DNA of 64,000 bases from an uncultured Pelagibacteraceae bacterium (GTDB lineage Bacteria; Pseudomonadota; Alphaproteobacteria; Pelagibacterales; Pelagibacteraceae): assembly GCA_902611265.1 (NCBI GenBank), contig CACLYY010000001.1, positions 1-64,000 of the forward strand, in the 5' to 3' direction. Both the position numbers and the translations under genes were made by a program. Shown here one piece after another: positions 27,579-37,239 of this stretch. The stretch's first letter is position 1. Each line of letters begins with the position of its first letter. The notes under the pieces are model-generated. The model had not been told where the DNA came from and did not search any database. It saw only the letters and a program-made list of their open reading frames with translations.

Positions 27579-28742
27579 CTAGCTTTTTAGTGCTGCAACC
27601 GCTTTGTTAGCTGCATCTTCAAGCGTGTTTGCTTCTATATAATTAATCTTACTTTCTTTTAGAATTTTGTTTCCTTTTTCAACATTTGTACCTGCCAATC
27701 TAATAACCAATGGAACGTTAACTTCAATTTTTTTAAGGGCTTCTACTATTCCTTCCGCAACCCAATCACATCTATTTATTCCAGCAAAAATATTGACAAG
27801 AATTACTTTAACTTTTTCATCCATTGTAACTAACTTAAATGCTTTGACTATTTTTTCTGGTGTAGCGCCGCCTCCAACATCTAAAAAGTTTGCAGGGGTT
27901 CCTCCAGCTAATTTGATCATATCCATTGATGCCATTGCTAGACCAGCACCATTAATAATATTACCAATATTCCCGTCTAAACTTACATAGTTTAAACCTC
28001 TATCTGATGCAAAAACTTCCTTGGAATCCTCTTGAGTTTTATCTCTTAACTCTGAAACTTGGTTTCTTCTAAACATTGCATTGTTATCAAAACTCATTTT
28101 GCAATCTAAAGCCAAAATTTGTTTTTGTTTAGATATAACTAGCGGATTGACTTCAACCATAGTTGCATCTAACTCACTAAAGGCTTTGTAACATCCAATA
28201 ATTGTTTCTGATGCTCTTCTAATTAAATCAGGATCGATTCCCAAACCAAATGCTAGTTCTCTAGCCTGAAAACTTTGCATTCCAACAGCAACTTCAATTT
28301 TTGATCTTATAATAGTTTCTGGTTTTTCTTTAGAAATTTCCTCAACACTCATACCGCCTTCTGTTGATGCTACAACCATAATGCTCTCTGAGCTTCTATC
28401 GAAGACTAAACCAAGATATAGTTCTCGCTCAATATCTGTTGCTTCTTCGATATAAATTCTATTTACTATTTTACCCTCAGGTCCTGTTTGATTTGTGACT
28501 AACTTTTTTCCTAACAATTTGTCCGTTGCTTGAGCAACTTCTAAAGGAGTATCGCAAACAATAATTCCTCCAGCTTTTCCTCTGGCACCTGAATGAATTT
28601 GTGCTTTTACAACCCATTTTGATCCACCAATTTCTCTAGCCTTATTTTCTGCATTCTCTGGACTATATACTATTCCACCTCTTGGAATTGTAACTCCAAA
28701 ATCTGAAAGTATTTTTTTAGCTTGGTATTCGTGAATATCCAT
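27579..28742 (-). CDS. mtkA: Malate-CoA ligase (succinyl-CoA synthetase family), beta subunit
   Basis: A 387-residue ATP-grasp CoA-ligase beta subunit (SucC/MtkA family). The N-terminus is MDIHEYQAKKILSDFGV. The ATP-grasp segment WVVKAQIHSGARGKAGG, EVNPLV and the C-terminal domain ILVNIFAGINRCDWVAEG are visible. SucC normally reads FGGIMRCD in that last loop; AGINRCDWVAEG is what I recall for MtkA. Together with mtkB and the lyase gene it would convert malate, ATP and CoA to malyl-CoA. Succinyl-CoA synthetase is the alternative. Confidence 0.8.
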   Translation of the reverse strand: MDIHEYQAKKILSDFGVTIPRGGIVYSPENAENKAREIGGSKWVVKAQIHSGARGKAGGIIVCDTPLEVAQATDKLLGKKLVTNQTGPEGKIVNRIYIEEATDIERELYLGLVFDRSSESIMVVASTEGGMSVEEISKEKPETIIRSKIEVAVGMQSFQARELAFGLGIDPDLIRRASETIIGCYKAFSELDATMVEVNPLVISKQKQILALDCKMSFDNNAMFRRNQVSELRDKTQEDSKEVFASDRGLNYVSLDGNIGNIINGAGLAMASMDMIKLAGGTPANFLDVGGGATPEKIVKAFKLVTMDEKVKVILVNIFAGINRCDWVAEGIVEALKKIEVNVPLVIRLAGTNVEKGNKILKESKINYIEANTLEDAANKAVAALKS

Positions 28743-28750
28743 AATTTTAT

Positions 28751-29689
28751 TTACTTATTATGGATTAACTTATCTATATTTACAATATTTTCAGCCATCC
28801 TAGCTGAGGCAGCATCAATCATCCTGCCATCAAGTTGAGCAGCTCCCTTACCTTCTTTTGCGGCTTTTGCTAGTTCTTCCAAGATCCTTTTAGCCTTAGT
28901 TACTTCAGCTTCAGGGGGAGAAAATACTTTATTTGCAAGCTTAATTTGACTAGGATGTATGGCCCACTTTCCCTCGATACCAATTGCAGCTGCTCTTTTT
29001 GCAGCATCTGTATATGAGTCAGGATCATTAAAATCTCCAAATGGACCATCAATTGCTCTAAGTCCATATGCTCTACAAGTCATTACTAACTCTGATAATC
29101 CGTGATGCCATTGGTCACCTGGATAATTAGGGTTTAATCCACCTATGACTGTTGTTCTTGCCCTAAGGCTTGCAGCATAATCTGCAACACCAAAATGTAA
29201 TGCTTCTAATCTTTCGCTTGCAGTAGCAATTTCTTTAATATTAGACATGCCCAAAGCTGTCTCTATTAAACACTCAATTCCAATTTTATTTTTCAATTTT
29301 TTATTTGTTTCAATTTGAGTTAACAAACAATCAACCATATAAACATCACTAGCAGTACCAGCTTTTGGAACCAAAATTGTATCTACATTTTCGCCAGCTT
29401 GTTCAACTATTTCAATTAAATCAGAATACATATAATGTGTATCTAAACTGTTTATTCTTACAGAAATAGTTTTTCCATTTCCTCTCCAGTCCATTTCATT
29501 CAAAGCTTTAATAATATTTCCTCTGGCAGTAATTTTATCATTAGGGGAAACTGCATCCTCTAAATCAAGAAAGACGTAATCCGCAGGTGAAATCATTGCT
29601 TTATCAAACATTTTAGGAGATGATCCTGGAACAGCTAACTCACTTCTTTGCAATCTTGATTTTGCAGGTTTATAAAACTTATGGCTCAT
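28751..29689 (-). CDS. mcl: Malyl-CoA lyase / CoA-ester lyase (CitE-Mcl family)
   Basis: A 312-residue HpcH/HpaI-CitE superfamily TIM barrel close to L-malyl-CoA/beta-methylmalyl-CoA lyase. Signatures are SELAVPGSSPKMFDKA, the metal and CoA region DYVFLDLEDAVSPNDK, the ECLIETALG catalytic Glu region, DGPFGDFNDPDSY and KWAIHPSQI. It would split malyl-CoA to acetyl-CoA and glyoxylate, or run in reverse. It lies 8 bases upstream of the ligase genes and overlaps hisE by four bases. Confidence 0.87.
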   Translation of the reverse strand: MSHKFYKPAKSRLQRSELAVPGSSPKMFDKAMISPADYVFLDLEDAVSPNDKITARGNIIKALNEMDWRGNGKTISVRINSLDTHYMYSDLIEIVEQAGENVDTILVPKAGTASDVYMVDCLLTQIETNKKLKNKIGIECLIETALGMSNIKEIATASERLEALHFGVADYAASLRARTTVIGGLNPNYPGDQWHHGLSELVMTCRAYGLRAIDGPFGDFNDPDSYTDAAKRAAAIGIEGKWAIHPSQIKLANKVFSPPEAEVTKAKRILEELAKAAKEGKGAAQLDGRMIDAASARMAENIVNIDKLIHNK

Positions 29690-29958
29690 TTTTTTCTTTT
29701 ATCTAGTTCATTCATCACATCTTCAATTTTTATATCATTTGCCTCAAGATACATTATCAAATGATAAAATACATCAGCTGCTTCATGAATTTTATTTGTA
29801 TCTTCTTCTACTGCCTCAATCAATTCATTTACTTCCTCTAACACTTTTGATTTACTCAAAGATTTATCAGCTAGTAATTTATTAGTATACGAACCAGTAA
29901 TTGGATTATTTTTTCTTTCACGAGCAAGCAAAAATAAATTCTCTAAAATTTTTAACAT
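29686..29958 (-). CDS. hisE: Phosphoribosyl-ATP pyrophosphatase
   Basis: HisE (90 residues) hydrolyses PR-ATP to PR-AMP in step 2 of histidine synthesis. The all-alpha MazG-like fold shows SYTNKLLADKSLSKSKVLEEVNELIEA and HEAADVFYHLIMYLE with the metal-binding Glu and Asp. It is separated from hisF by an oppositely oriented oxygenase gene. Its stop overlaps the lyase gene by four bases, linking the histidine and malyl-CoA genes in one transcript. Confidence 0.92.
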   Translation of the reverse strand: MLKILENLFLLARERKNNPITGSYTNKLLADKSLSKSKVLEEVNELIEAVEEDTNKIHEAADVFYHLIMYLEANDIKIEDVMNELDKRKK

Positions 29959-30020
29959 AAATAATAAATTATAAACATATACAATTGATTATAAAAGTAT
30001 AATGTTATAAAAAAAAATAA

Positions 30021-30560
30021 ATGCGTGAAACTCTTTATAACATAGCTCCTCTATTTAATATTGAGCATATAAAAAAATTAAATAAGCTCATTAATGAAAA
30101 TTTAGTAGAAGGAAGTGACAAACCAAACACAAAAGCAATTAAAACATCTCAGGTTAAATTTGTAAATTTAAGAACCATTCAAGGTTTAATAGTCCCTTTT
30201 TTAGATTTCATCATTTCATCAAATACTTTTCATTATGGATTTGATCTATTTCAATTAACTGGGAGTAAAAGACTAAATTATAATACTTATCAGGAAAATG
30301 AAGAGTATACTTGGCATATTGATGCTACCCCTCGCTCTCCAGTTAAAGACATTAAACTCACATGCCTTCTAAATTGTTCTGAACAACCTTATGAAGGAGG
30401 TGATCTTTATTTATTCAGAGATAAAGAAATTAAAATAGAAAATTTTAATCCAGGGACAGCTATAGTTTTTCCATCATTTATCAATCATAAAGTTGAAAAA
30501 GTAACTTCGGGATCGAGAGCAAGTTTAGCAATCTGGATGAATGGCCCTAAATTTAGATAA
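30021..30560 (+). CDS. 2OG-Fe(II) oxygenase, PKHD-type
   Basis: A 179-residue double-stranded beta-helix dioxygenase. The iron triad is H99-x-D101 (TWHIDATP) and H156 (FINHKVEKV); R166 in GSRASLAIW would bind 2-oxoglutarate. It resembles PKHD/YbiX hydroxylases. It is the only plus-strand gene inside the his cluster, between hisE (62 bases away, divergent) and hisF (convergent). The substrate is unknown. Confidence 0.85.
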   Translation: MRETLYNIAPLFNIEHIKKLNKLINENLVEGSDKPNTKAIKTSQVKFVNLRTIQGLIVPFLDFIISSNTFHYGFDLFQLTGSKRLNYNTYQENEEYTWHIDATPRSPVKDIKLTCLLNCSEQPYEGGDLYLFRDKEIKIENFNPGTAIVFPSFINHKVEKVTSGSRASLAIWMNGPKFR

Positions 30561-30565
30561 TATAT

Positions 30566-31321
30566 TTATATTCTTATTGGTACGTCTTTAGACATCAAAT
30601 ATTTTTTTGCTTCTTTAATAGAGTATTTTCCATAATGAAAAATTGAAGCCGCTAAAACTGCGCTCGCTTTACCTAATTTAATTCCATCAACTAAATGATC
30701 TAAGTTTCCAACTCCACCTGATGCTATTGTGGGTATGTTCACAATAGATGAAATTTTTGACATAAGATCAATATCATACCCAACTTGTGTTCCATCTCTA
30801 TCCATTGATGTGACTAATAACTCACCCGCACCGCTATCTTCCATTCTTTTTGCAAATTCTATTGCATCAATTCCAGTATTATTTCTGCCACCATGAGTAA
30901 AAACTTCCCATTTATCTGAATTTTTTTTAGCATCTATTGCAACTACAATACATTGTGAACCAAATTTCTTTGAACTTTGAGCTACAACATCTGCATTTTG
31001 AACAGCTGCAGTATTAATTGAAACTTTATCAGCTCCACAATTTAAAAGTTTACTTATATCGTCCACACTTCTAACACCTCCGCCAACCGTTAATGGGACA
31101 AAACATTTTTTAGATGTATCTTTAACAACCTGATAAATTATATCTCTATTTTCATTAGAAGCAGTTATATCCAAAAGACAAATTTCATCAGCACCACCAT
31201 CACTATAAATTTTTGCTTGCTCAACTGGGTCACCTGCATCTTTTAAATCTACAAAATTTATACCTTTAACAACTCTTCCATTTTTAACATCTAAGCAAGG
31301 TATAATTCTGTTTTTAAGCAT
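30566..31321 (-). CDS. hisF: Imidazole glycerol phosphate synthase, cyclase subunit
   Basis: HisF (251 residues) is the TIM-barrel subunit that, with ammonia from HisH, makes IGP and AICAR. It shows [15 protein letters not shown], the catalytic Asp residues in CLDV and [23 protein letters not shown] and [10 protein letters not shown]. Its start overlaps the hisA stop by 8 bases. Confidence 0.97.
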   Translation of the reverse strand: MLKNRIIPCLDVKNGRVVKGINFVDLKDAGDPVEQAKIYSDGGADEICLLDITASNENRDIIYQVVKDTSKKCFVPLTVGGGVRSVDDISKLLNCGADKVSINTAAVQNADVVAQSSKKFGSQCIVVAIDAKKNSDKWEVFTHGGRNNTGIDAIEFAKRMEDSGAGELLVTSMDRDGTQVGYDIDLMSKISSIVNIPTIASGGVGNLDHLVDGIKLGKASAVLAASIFHYGKYSIKEAKKYLMSKDVPIRI

Positions 31322-32039
31322 CTATTTCTTTTGTAAGTTCTTCTAATTTTATATCACCATCATATATAGCTTTGCCAATTATTATCCCTTCTATATTTTT
31401 ATTACCTAATTCTTTTGCTTTTTTAATATCATCAACCGATGAAACACCTCCAGAAATAATTACAGGACAATTAGAAATATTTGCAACATTTTCTGTTTCA
31501 TCAAAATTTGGGCTCAACTTCATTCCATCTCTATTGATATCTGTATAAATTAATCTACTTGCACCATAATCATTTACTTCTTTTAGAAAATCTAAAGTCT
31601 TTAAATTTAAATTTTCTTTCCATCCAGATACAGACAAAAAACCATCTTTGGCATCTAAGCCTAGAGCAATTTTATCTGGAAATTTTGTACATGCTTCCCT
31701 CAAGAAATACTTGTCTTTTATTGCAGCACTTCCTAGAATTACTTTTTCGACACCAGCATTTATGTATTTTTGAATAATTTTAAAGTTTCTTATACCTCCG
31801 CCTACTTCAATCTTAAGATCAAATTTTCTTATAATTTGCTCAATAATATCAATATTAACTGCCTCGCCAGTCAATGCCCCATCCAGATCAACAATGTGTA
31901 AATTCATAAAACCGTAATCTTTGTATTTTCTTGCTTGTTCCACAGGTGACATTTCATACTCGGTTTTATTATTAAAGTCCCCTTTAACTAATCTCACACA
32001 CTTTTTATCTTTAATGTCAATAGCTGGAAATATTTTCAT
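31314..32039 (-). CDS. hisA: ProFAR isomerase
   Basis: HisA (241 residues) isomerises the N'-formimino-ribosyl intermediate in histidine synthesis. Motifs: [50 protein letters not shown] and [11 protein letters not shown], with the catalytic pair D8 and the later Asp in TDINRDG. It lies 3 bases downstream of an inserted methyltransferase gene instead of next to hisH. Confidence 0.96.
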   Translation of the reverse strand: MKIFPAIDIKDKKCVRLVKGDFNNKTEYEMSPVEQARKYKDYGFMNLHIVDLDGALTGEAVNIDIIEQIIRKFDLKIEVGGGIRNFKIIQKYINAGVEKVILGSAAIKDKYFLREACTKFPDKIALGLDAKDGFLSVSGWKENLNLKTLDFLKEVNDYGASRLIYTDINRDGMKLSPNFDETENVANISNCPVIISGGVSSVDDIKKAKELGNKNIEGIIIGKAIYDGDIKLEELTKEIDA

Positions 32040-32042
32040 GAT

Positions 32043-32759
32043 TTAGTTCAGTTTTCTCAAAAATAATTGAAACTTAGTAAAATTTTCAACTTTATATTTA
32101 CCACTTATTTCTTTCAGAAATTGATTAATTGCGAATGCGGGGTTTTCCTCAATTTTGCTATAACCTATCCAAAAATAATCATCTAAAATTAAGATACCAT
32201 TTTTTTTTAATATAGACCAAGAATTTCTACAGTCATCAAGTACGTCAGGAGCAAAATGCGAACCATCAATATAAATTACCTCAAATTTTTTGTTATTTTT
32301 TTTGAAAAAATTATTTGAAGAGATTTTTTTTTTAAAAAATCTACCAGTGTAATTTTTTAAATTTGCATCAAAATTTTTTTCAATTTCATTGATCGATAAA
32401 TTTTCATAACCCTCTCTTTTTCCATCATCTCTATACAATTGCTTCCATTGATCTACACATATTAAATTAACCTTATTAAAATTTTCAAGGATAAATAAAG
32501 CACTATTCCCCTCAAATGAACCAATTTCTAAAAATTCAAATTTTATATTTTTAAACTCATTAAGTACATTGATCCAATCAAATGCATTTCTAGAAAAATA
32601 ATCATGGGTTATTTCTTTATTTAATAAAAATTTTTTATATTTTTCAATATATTCTATCCTCTTTTTTTTAACAAATTTGAGTCTTATTGAATTAAAAAGA
32701 TAAGATTTAATTAAAGTAAAGTTAGATTTTGTATTAAACAAATAATTAATTTTTCTCAT
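32043..32759 (-). CDS. Class I SAM-dependent methyltransferase (Methyltransf_24-like)
   Basis: A 238-residue Rossmann-fold methyltransferase. Motif I is FLEIGSFEGNSALFIL (about residues 75-90), motif II contains NLICVDQW, and the later VIYIDGSHFAPDVLDDCRNSWSILKKNGILILDDY is typical of Methyltransf_24 enzymes acting on glycans or small molecules. The Lys-rich, more AT-rich text differs from the flanking his genes. It is placed with an FkbM-type methyltransferase between hisH and hisA. Confidence 0.85.
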   Translation of the reverse strand: MRKINYLFNTKSNFTLIKSYLFNSIRLKFVKKKRIEYIEKYKKFLLNKEITHDYFSRNAFDWINVLNEFKNIKFEFLEIGSFEGNSALFILENFNKVNLICVDQWKQLYRDDGKREGYENLSINEIEKNFDANLKNYTGRFFKKKISSNNFFKKNNKKFEVIYIDGSHFAPDVLDDCRNSWSILKKNGILILDDYFWIGYSKIEENPAFAINQFLKEISGKYKVENFTKFQLFLRKLN

Positions 32760-32762
32760 TAT

Positions 32763-33617
32763 TTATATTAATTTATAGTGATCTTTATTATAAAAAATTT
32801 CATCTTGTCCAATCCTATCAAAAAAATCAAAATTTTTTGATTTAAAGAAAGAATTATAATTGAATTTATCTGGAACGTTATTCTCTACAGAGACTACTTT
32901 GATATTATAATTCTTAAAATTTATTGAGTTTAATAAGTCTAATTCCTCACCCTCAATATCTATTGATAAATAATCAATCTCTAAATTATTTTCTATTTCT
33001 CTCTCAAAAGTTGTAGTAGTAATTTTTGATAATCTAGTTTTGCTTTTCTCGCTTTTTTTTATCAGTTCATTTGCAGTATAATTCTCATTATTAATTCCAC
33101 TCATCTGAGTAAGTCCTTCTACAACCTCTACAAACTCAACATCCTTTATATCATTACTTATTGCTTTATTTATGGTTTTACAATTTCGATTATTTTTGAG
33201 TTTTTCATATTGTAATTTTGATGGTTCAATTGCGATTCCTTGCCAATTCATATACTTTTCAAAATGATAACAATTACTTCCCTCGATACCATCATATGCA
33301 CCTATTTCGACAAAAAATCCATTTTTTTTATTTTGAAAAAAATAATTTTTAATTATTTTATCTTGTCCTGATTGTGAAAAGAATTTCTCGTTCCAGAAAA
33401 AAGATTTTTCACACTTCCATAGTTTTTCTCTCAAAATTCCCCTTAAAACATAAAACTTCTTTTCTGAATATTCATTAGGTACTTGATCAATGAGATGACT
33501 ATAAATTTTGTGTGCATGAATTTTACCTTCTAAATTTTTTTCAAAGAGTTTGTCTGCTTCCTTAAAGGCAACTGAAACATCTTTACCAACTAAATGACTC
33601 AAATCAAAATTTTTCAT
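32763..33617 (-). CDS. FkbM-family methyltransferase
   Basis: A 284-residue protein with a C-terminal FkbM methyltransferase domain: KNGFFVEIGAYDGIEGSNCYHFEK (about residues 97-120), GIAIEPSKLQYEKLKNNR, and the later IDYLSIDIEGEELDLLNSINF. FkbM enzymes O-methylate sugars or polyketides. The N-terminal about 90 residues are extra and unrecognised. It starts directly after the hisH stop, so it should be cotranscribed with the his genes although it has no histidine role. Confidence 0.88.
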   Translation of the reverse strand: MKNFDLSHLVGKDVSVAFKEADKLFEKNLEGKIHAHKIYSHLIDQVPNEYSEKKFYVLRGILREKLWKCEKSFFWNEKFFSQSGQDKIIKNYFFQNKKNGFFVEIGAYDGIEGSNCYHFEKYMNWQGIAIEPSKLQYEKLKNNRNCKTINKAISNDIKDVEFVEVVEGLTQMSGINNENYTANELIKKSEKSKTRLSKITTTTFEREIENNLEIDYLSIDIEGEELDLLNSINFKNYNIKVVSVENNVPDKFNYNSFFKSKNFDFFDRIGQDEIFYNKDHYKLI

Positions 33618-34244
33618 TTATAATTTTAAAAAGTTATCTATTATTTTTAGTCCAATTTTATCACTCTTTTCAGGGTGAAATTGGGTGCCAAATACATTTC
33701 CTCGTTCTGCAGCACAAACAACTTTAGATGAATAATCAGTTGTCGCTGAAATTACAGATTTGTCCTCTGGTACAAACTCGTAACTGTGAACGAAGTACAT
33801 ATGTGAATTATTTTCTATACCTTTAAAAATCTCACTGTCTTTTGTAATATTAATTTCATTCCAACCAATGTGTGGGAGCTTAAATTTGCCCTTTTGGTTG
33901 TCAATTTTAGACACTTTACCTGAAATCCATCCTAAACCTTTAGTCTCAACTTCCTCATAACCAACATCTGCAAACATTTGCAAGCCTACACATATCCCAA
34001 GCAGTGGTTTTTTGTGCTCTATGGCAAATTCATTCAATGTATCAATCAAACCATTAATACTATTAAGTCCATCAATACAGCTTTTGAAAGATCCTTGTCC
34101 TGGTAATACAACTTTATCGCTACTCTTTATGGTTTCAAGATTTGATGTTACTTCAATGTTTACTTTATTTTTTGCAACTTCTTGAAAAGAATTTATTACA
34201 GAACTTATATTTCCTGAATTATAGTCAACAATTGTGACATTCAT
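33618..34244 (-). CDS. hisH: Imidazole glycerol phosphate synthase, glutaminase subunit
   Basis: HisH (208 residues) is the class I glutamine amidotransferase partner of HisF. The nucleophile Cys is in GICVGLQMF near residue 85, and the catalytic His and Glu are in TQFHPEKSD close to the C-terminus; VDYNSGNISSV is at the start. It follows hisB by 5 bases but is separated from hisA and hisF by two methyltransferase genes. Confidence 0.96.
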   Translation of the reverse strand: MNVTIVDYNSGNISSVINSFQEVAKNKVNIEVTSNLETIKSSDKVVLPGQGSFKSCIDGLNSINGLIDTLNEFAIEHKKPLLGICVGLQMFADVGYEEVETKGLGWISGKVSKIDNQKGKFKLPHIGWNEINITKDSEIFKGIENNSHMYFVHSYEFVPEDKSVISATTDYSSKVVCAAERGNVFGTQFHPEKSDKIGLKIIDNFLKL

Positions 34245-34249
34245 TAAAT

Positions 34250-34840
34250 TTATAAAGAACCTTTTGTAGAAGGTATTGTAGTTTTATTTCTTGGATCCAT
34301 TTCTAAAGCAGCACGTAATGATCTTGCCAATCCTTTAAAGCAAGACTCTATTATGTGATGACTGTTATCACCATAAATATTTTCAATGTGTAAAGTAATT
34401 CCTGCAGATTGTGAAAAAGCTTGGAACCATTCCTTAAATAGTTCAGTGTCCATCTCACCTAATTTTTCTACTTTCAATTTTACTTTCCAAATTAAATAAG
34501 GTCTGTTTGAAACATCAATTGCAACTCTAGTCAATGTTTCATCCATCGGTATCATAGCATGTGCATATCTTTTTATACCAACAAATTTTTTTGATGCTTT
34601 TTTCAAACATTCGCCAATTGCAATTCCAGTATCTTCAGTTGTGTGGTGAAGATCAATATGAGTATCACCTTTAGCTTTAATATTCATATCCATCGAAGAG
34701 TGTTTTGATAATTGCTCAAGCATGTGATCTAAGAATCCTATACCTGTGTCAACTTTATACTTACCTTTACCATCAATATTTAAATCGACACTGATGTTGG
34801 TCTCTTTTGTTTTTCTACTTATTTTGGCTTTACGTTTCAT
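34250..34840 (-). CDS. hisB: Imidazoleglycerol-phosphate dehydratase
   Basis: A monofunctional HisB (196 residues) that dehydrates IGP to imidazole-acetol phosphate. The two metal-binding repeats are visible: [14 protein letters not shown] with [16 protein letters not shown], and [18 protein letters not shown]. It has no phosphatase domain, as usual outside enterics. It heads the his run and is divergent from hslV across 91 bases, a conserved alphaproteobacterial arrangement. Confidence 0.97.
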   Translation of the reverse strand: MKRKAKISRKTKETNISVDLNIDGKGKYKVDTGIGFLDHMLEQLSKHSSMDMNIKAKGDTHIDLHHTTEDTGIAIGECLKKASKKFVGIKRYAHAMIPMDETLTRVAIDVSNRPYLIWKVKLKVEKLGEMDTELFKEWFQAFSQSAGITLHIENIYGDNSHHIIESCFKGLARSLRAALEMDPRNKTTIPSTKGSL

Positions 34841-34931
34841 AATCTGAAAAAGGTATATATCTATTATTCAATTATGGCAATAATTCTAGCCTTGGTCTTG
34901 AACTATTAGATTTAGTATCCATTTATATCCC

Positions 34932-35447
34932 ATGACAACAATAGTATTAGTAAGAAAAAACAATGAAGTAGTAGTTGCTGGAGATGGCCAAGTTAGTATG
35001 GGAAATACCGTAATTAAGAAAACTGCGAATAAAGTTCGTAAGATTGAGAAAAGAAATGTGATAGCAGGATTTGCTGGATCTACGGCTGATGCATTAACAT
35101 TATTTGAAAGATTAGAGTCAAAATTAGAAAAACATGCTGGGAATTTGGCAAGAGCAGCTGTTGAATTAGCTAAAGATTGGCGAACTGACAAATATTTAAG
35201 ACGGCTAGAAGCCTTAATGGCAGTTGGTGATAAAGAAAATAGTTTTATTATTTCTGGAACTGGAGATGTTTTAGAACCAGAAGGAGATGTTATTGGAATA
35301 GGATCAGGTGGAAATTATGCATTAGCATCAGCAAAAGTGCTTATGGATACTGATTTATCTGCTGAGGACGTTGCGAAAAAGGCAATTAAAGTAGCATCTG
35401 AAATATGTGTTTTTACAAATGATAATTTAAACATTGAGAAAATTTAA
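34932..35447 (+). CDS. hslV: ATP-dependent protease subunit HslV
   Basis: HslV (171 residues) is the proteasome-like peptidase of HslUV. The start is MTTIVLVR, so removal of Met exposes the catalytic Thr. [30 protein letters not shown] and [15 protein letters not shown] are conserved. hslU follows immediately. Confidence 0.96.
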   Translation: MTTIVLVRKNNEVVVAGDGQVSMGNTVIKKTANKVRKIEKRNVIAGFAGSTADALTLFERLESKLEKHAGNLARAAVELAKDWRTDKYLRRLEALMAVGDKENSFIISGTGDVLEPEGDVIGIGSGGNYALASAKVLMDTDLSAEDVAKKAIKVASEICVFTNDNLNIEKI

Positions 35448-35448
35448 A

Positions 35449-36819
35449 ATGGAAAAATCAAACGTAACAACTTTACCGAACGCTAAAGTAAAAAAAAAAG
35501 GCATCAGCATTCAAAATTCATTATCTCCAAGAGAAATAGTTTCGGAATTGGATAGATTTGTTGTTGGTCAAAACAATGCAAAGAGGGCTGTTGCAATTGC
35601 TTTAAGAAATAGATGGAGAAGACAAGCTTTGGAGGGAGATATGAAAGATGAAGTACTTCCAAAAAATATTTTAATGATGGGACCAACGGGTGTTGGTAAA
35701 ACAGAAATTTCTAGAAGATTGTCAAAACTAGCCGAAGCACCATTTGTAAAAGTTGAAGCAACAAGATTTACTGAAGTAGGATATGTTGGAAGAGACGTTG
35801 AACAGATAATTAGAGACCTTCTTGAAATTGCTATTGCAATGGAGAAAGTAAAAAAAAGAAAAGAAGTTCACGCGAAAGCTCAGAAATTAGCAGAGGACAG
35901 AGTTCTTGATGCAATTGTTGGAAGTAAAGCAAGTGTTGCAACACGAGAAAGTTTTAGAAAAAGATTAAGAGATGGTGATTTAGACGATAATGAGATTGAA
36001 ATAGCTGTTACAGAAAGTGGTGGTGGAATGCCGTCGTTTGAAATTCCTGGGATGCCTGGTGCTAATGTTGGAATGATAAATATTTCAGATATGCTAGGAA
36101 AATCTATGGGTCAAAAAGCTAAGAAGAAAAAAATGTCAGTTAAAGAATCTCATGAAATACTACTTAATGAAGAAGCTGATAAATTAATCGAACAAGATAA
36201 AATTATAAAATCAGCAAAAAATACAACAGAAAACAACGGTATCGTATTTTTAGATGAAATAGATAAAATTTCAGCAAGAACAGACAGAGTTGGTGGAGAT
36301 GTATCAAGGGAAGGTGTTCAAAGAGACTTGCTTCCACTAATAGAGGGAACAACCGTGAGCACTAAGTATGGCCCAATTAAAACTGACCACATATTATTTA
36401 TAGCCTCTGGTGCGTTCCAATTAGCGAAACCATCAGATCTTTTGCCTGAGCTTCAAGGAAGATTACCGATAAGAGTTGAGTTAGATGCGTTAAATAGTGA
36501 GGATTTTAAACGAATTTTAAAAGAACCAGACAATAGTTTGATTAAACAATACAAAGCTCTACTAAAAACAGAAAATGTTGATTTAGAATTTACTGAAGAT
36601 GGAATTGATACCATCGCAACAATTGCAAGTGAGGTTAACACAACTGTTGAAAACATAGGTGCGAGAAGGCTGCACACTATTATAGAAAGAGTTTTGGATG
36701 AAATTAGTTTTACAGCAACAGATAGAGCTGGTGAAAAAATCAGTATAGATTCAGACTACATTAAGAAAAATATTGGCGAACTTGTTAAGGACGCAGATCT
36801 GTCAAAGTTTATTTTATAG
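35449..36819 (+). CDS. hslU: ATP-dependent protease ATPase subunit HslU
   Basis: HslU (456 residues) is the AAA+ unfoldase of HslUV. Walker A is GPTGVGKT at residues 78-85; Walker B is [10 protein letters not shown]; the I-domain lies between, with the usual GEXVGRD-type pore segment (VGYVGRDVE). The C-terminus is LSKFIL, which docks into HslV. The ATG at 35449 was preferred, one base after the hslV stop; an in-frame ATG at 35434 would overlap hslV by 14 bases. Confidence 0.96.
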   Translation: MEKSNVTTLPNAKVKKKGISIQNSLSPREIVSELDRFVVGQNNAKRAVAIALRNRWRRQALEGDMKDEVLPKNILMMGPTGVGKTEISRRLSKLAEAPFVKVEATRFTEVGYVGRDVEQIIRDLLEIAIAMEKVKKRKEVHAKAQKLAEDRVLDAIVGSKASVATRESFRKRLRDGDLDDNEIEIAVTESGGGMPSFEIPGMPGANVGMINISDMLGKSMGQKAKKKKMSVKESHEILLNEEADKLIEQDKIIKSAKNTTENNGIVFLDEIDKISARTDRVGGDVSREGVQRDLLPLIEGTTVSTKYGPIKTDHILFIASGAFQLAKPSDLLPELQGRLPIRVELDALNSEDFKRILKEPDNSLIKQYKALLKTENVDLEFTEDGIDTIATIASEVNTTVENIGARRLHTIIERVLDEISFTATDRAGEKISIDSDYIKKNIGELVKDADLSKFIL

Positions 36820-36822
36820 TTC

Positions 36823-37239
36823 TTATTTTTTTTTTCTTAAAAAAATATCAAAATTTCCAACGGATGGATTTTCAACAGCCTCAAAATCAATACTTATAAT
36901 TTTGCTCATTAAATGAGTGCTACCTTTAATAAAATCAGGCACTGAAAACTTTAAAATACTTAAGTTATTAGATTGATATGGATCATTTAAGTTTTTAGAT
37001 CTTAATCCCTTGCCAGTGATAACATTTATTTTATTAACACCTTTTGCATAACATTCTTCTATATAAGAAGTCATCTTTTGATTAGCATCCTCTAAAGTAT
37101 AACCATGTAAATCAATAGTTTTTTCAATATATCTCTTAGGTGAAGAATATATTTTTTGATCCTTATTTTCTAATTTATCAGAACTATTTATGAATTTTTG
37201 CCAGTCTTCTTTATCTTTATCTGATATTTTTTTAGTCAA
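36823..37239 (-). CDS. Smr/MutS2-domain protein
   Basis: A 138-residue protein with a C-terminal Smr domain: IDLHGYTLEDANQKM (about residues 41-55) and VITGKGLRSK (about residues 75-84), the LDxHG and TGxG-type motifs. Smr domains have nicking or RNA endonuclease activity in some families. Its start abuts the stop of the Tim44-like gene. Confidence 0.88.
   Translation of the reverse strand: MTKKISDKDKEDWQKFINSSDKLENKDQKIYSSPKRYIEKTIDLHGYTLEDANQKMTSYIEECYAKGVNKINVITGKGLRSKNLNDPYQSNNLSILKFSVPDFIKGSTHLMSKIISIDFEAVENPSVGNFDIFLRKKK

Noticed and set aside
35434..35448. Earlier ATG for hslU
   Set aside because: It would overlap hslV by 14 bases; the ATG at 35449 follows the hslV stop directly and fits family length.
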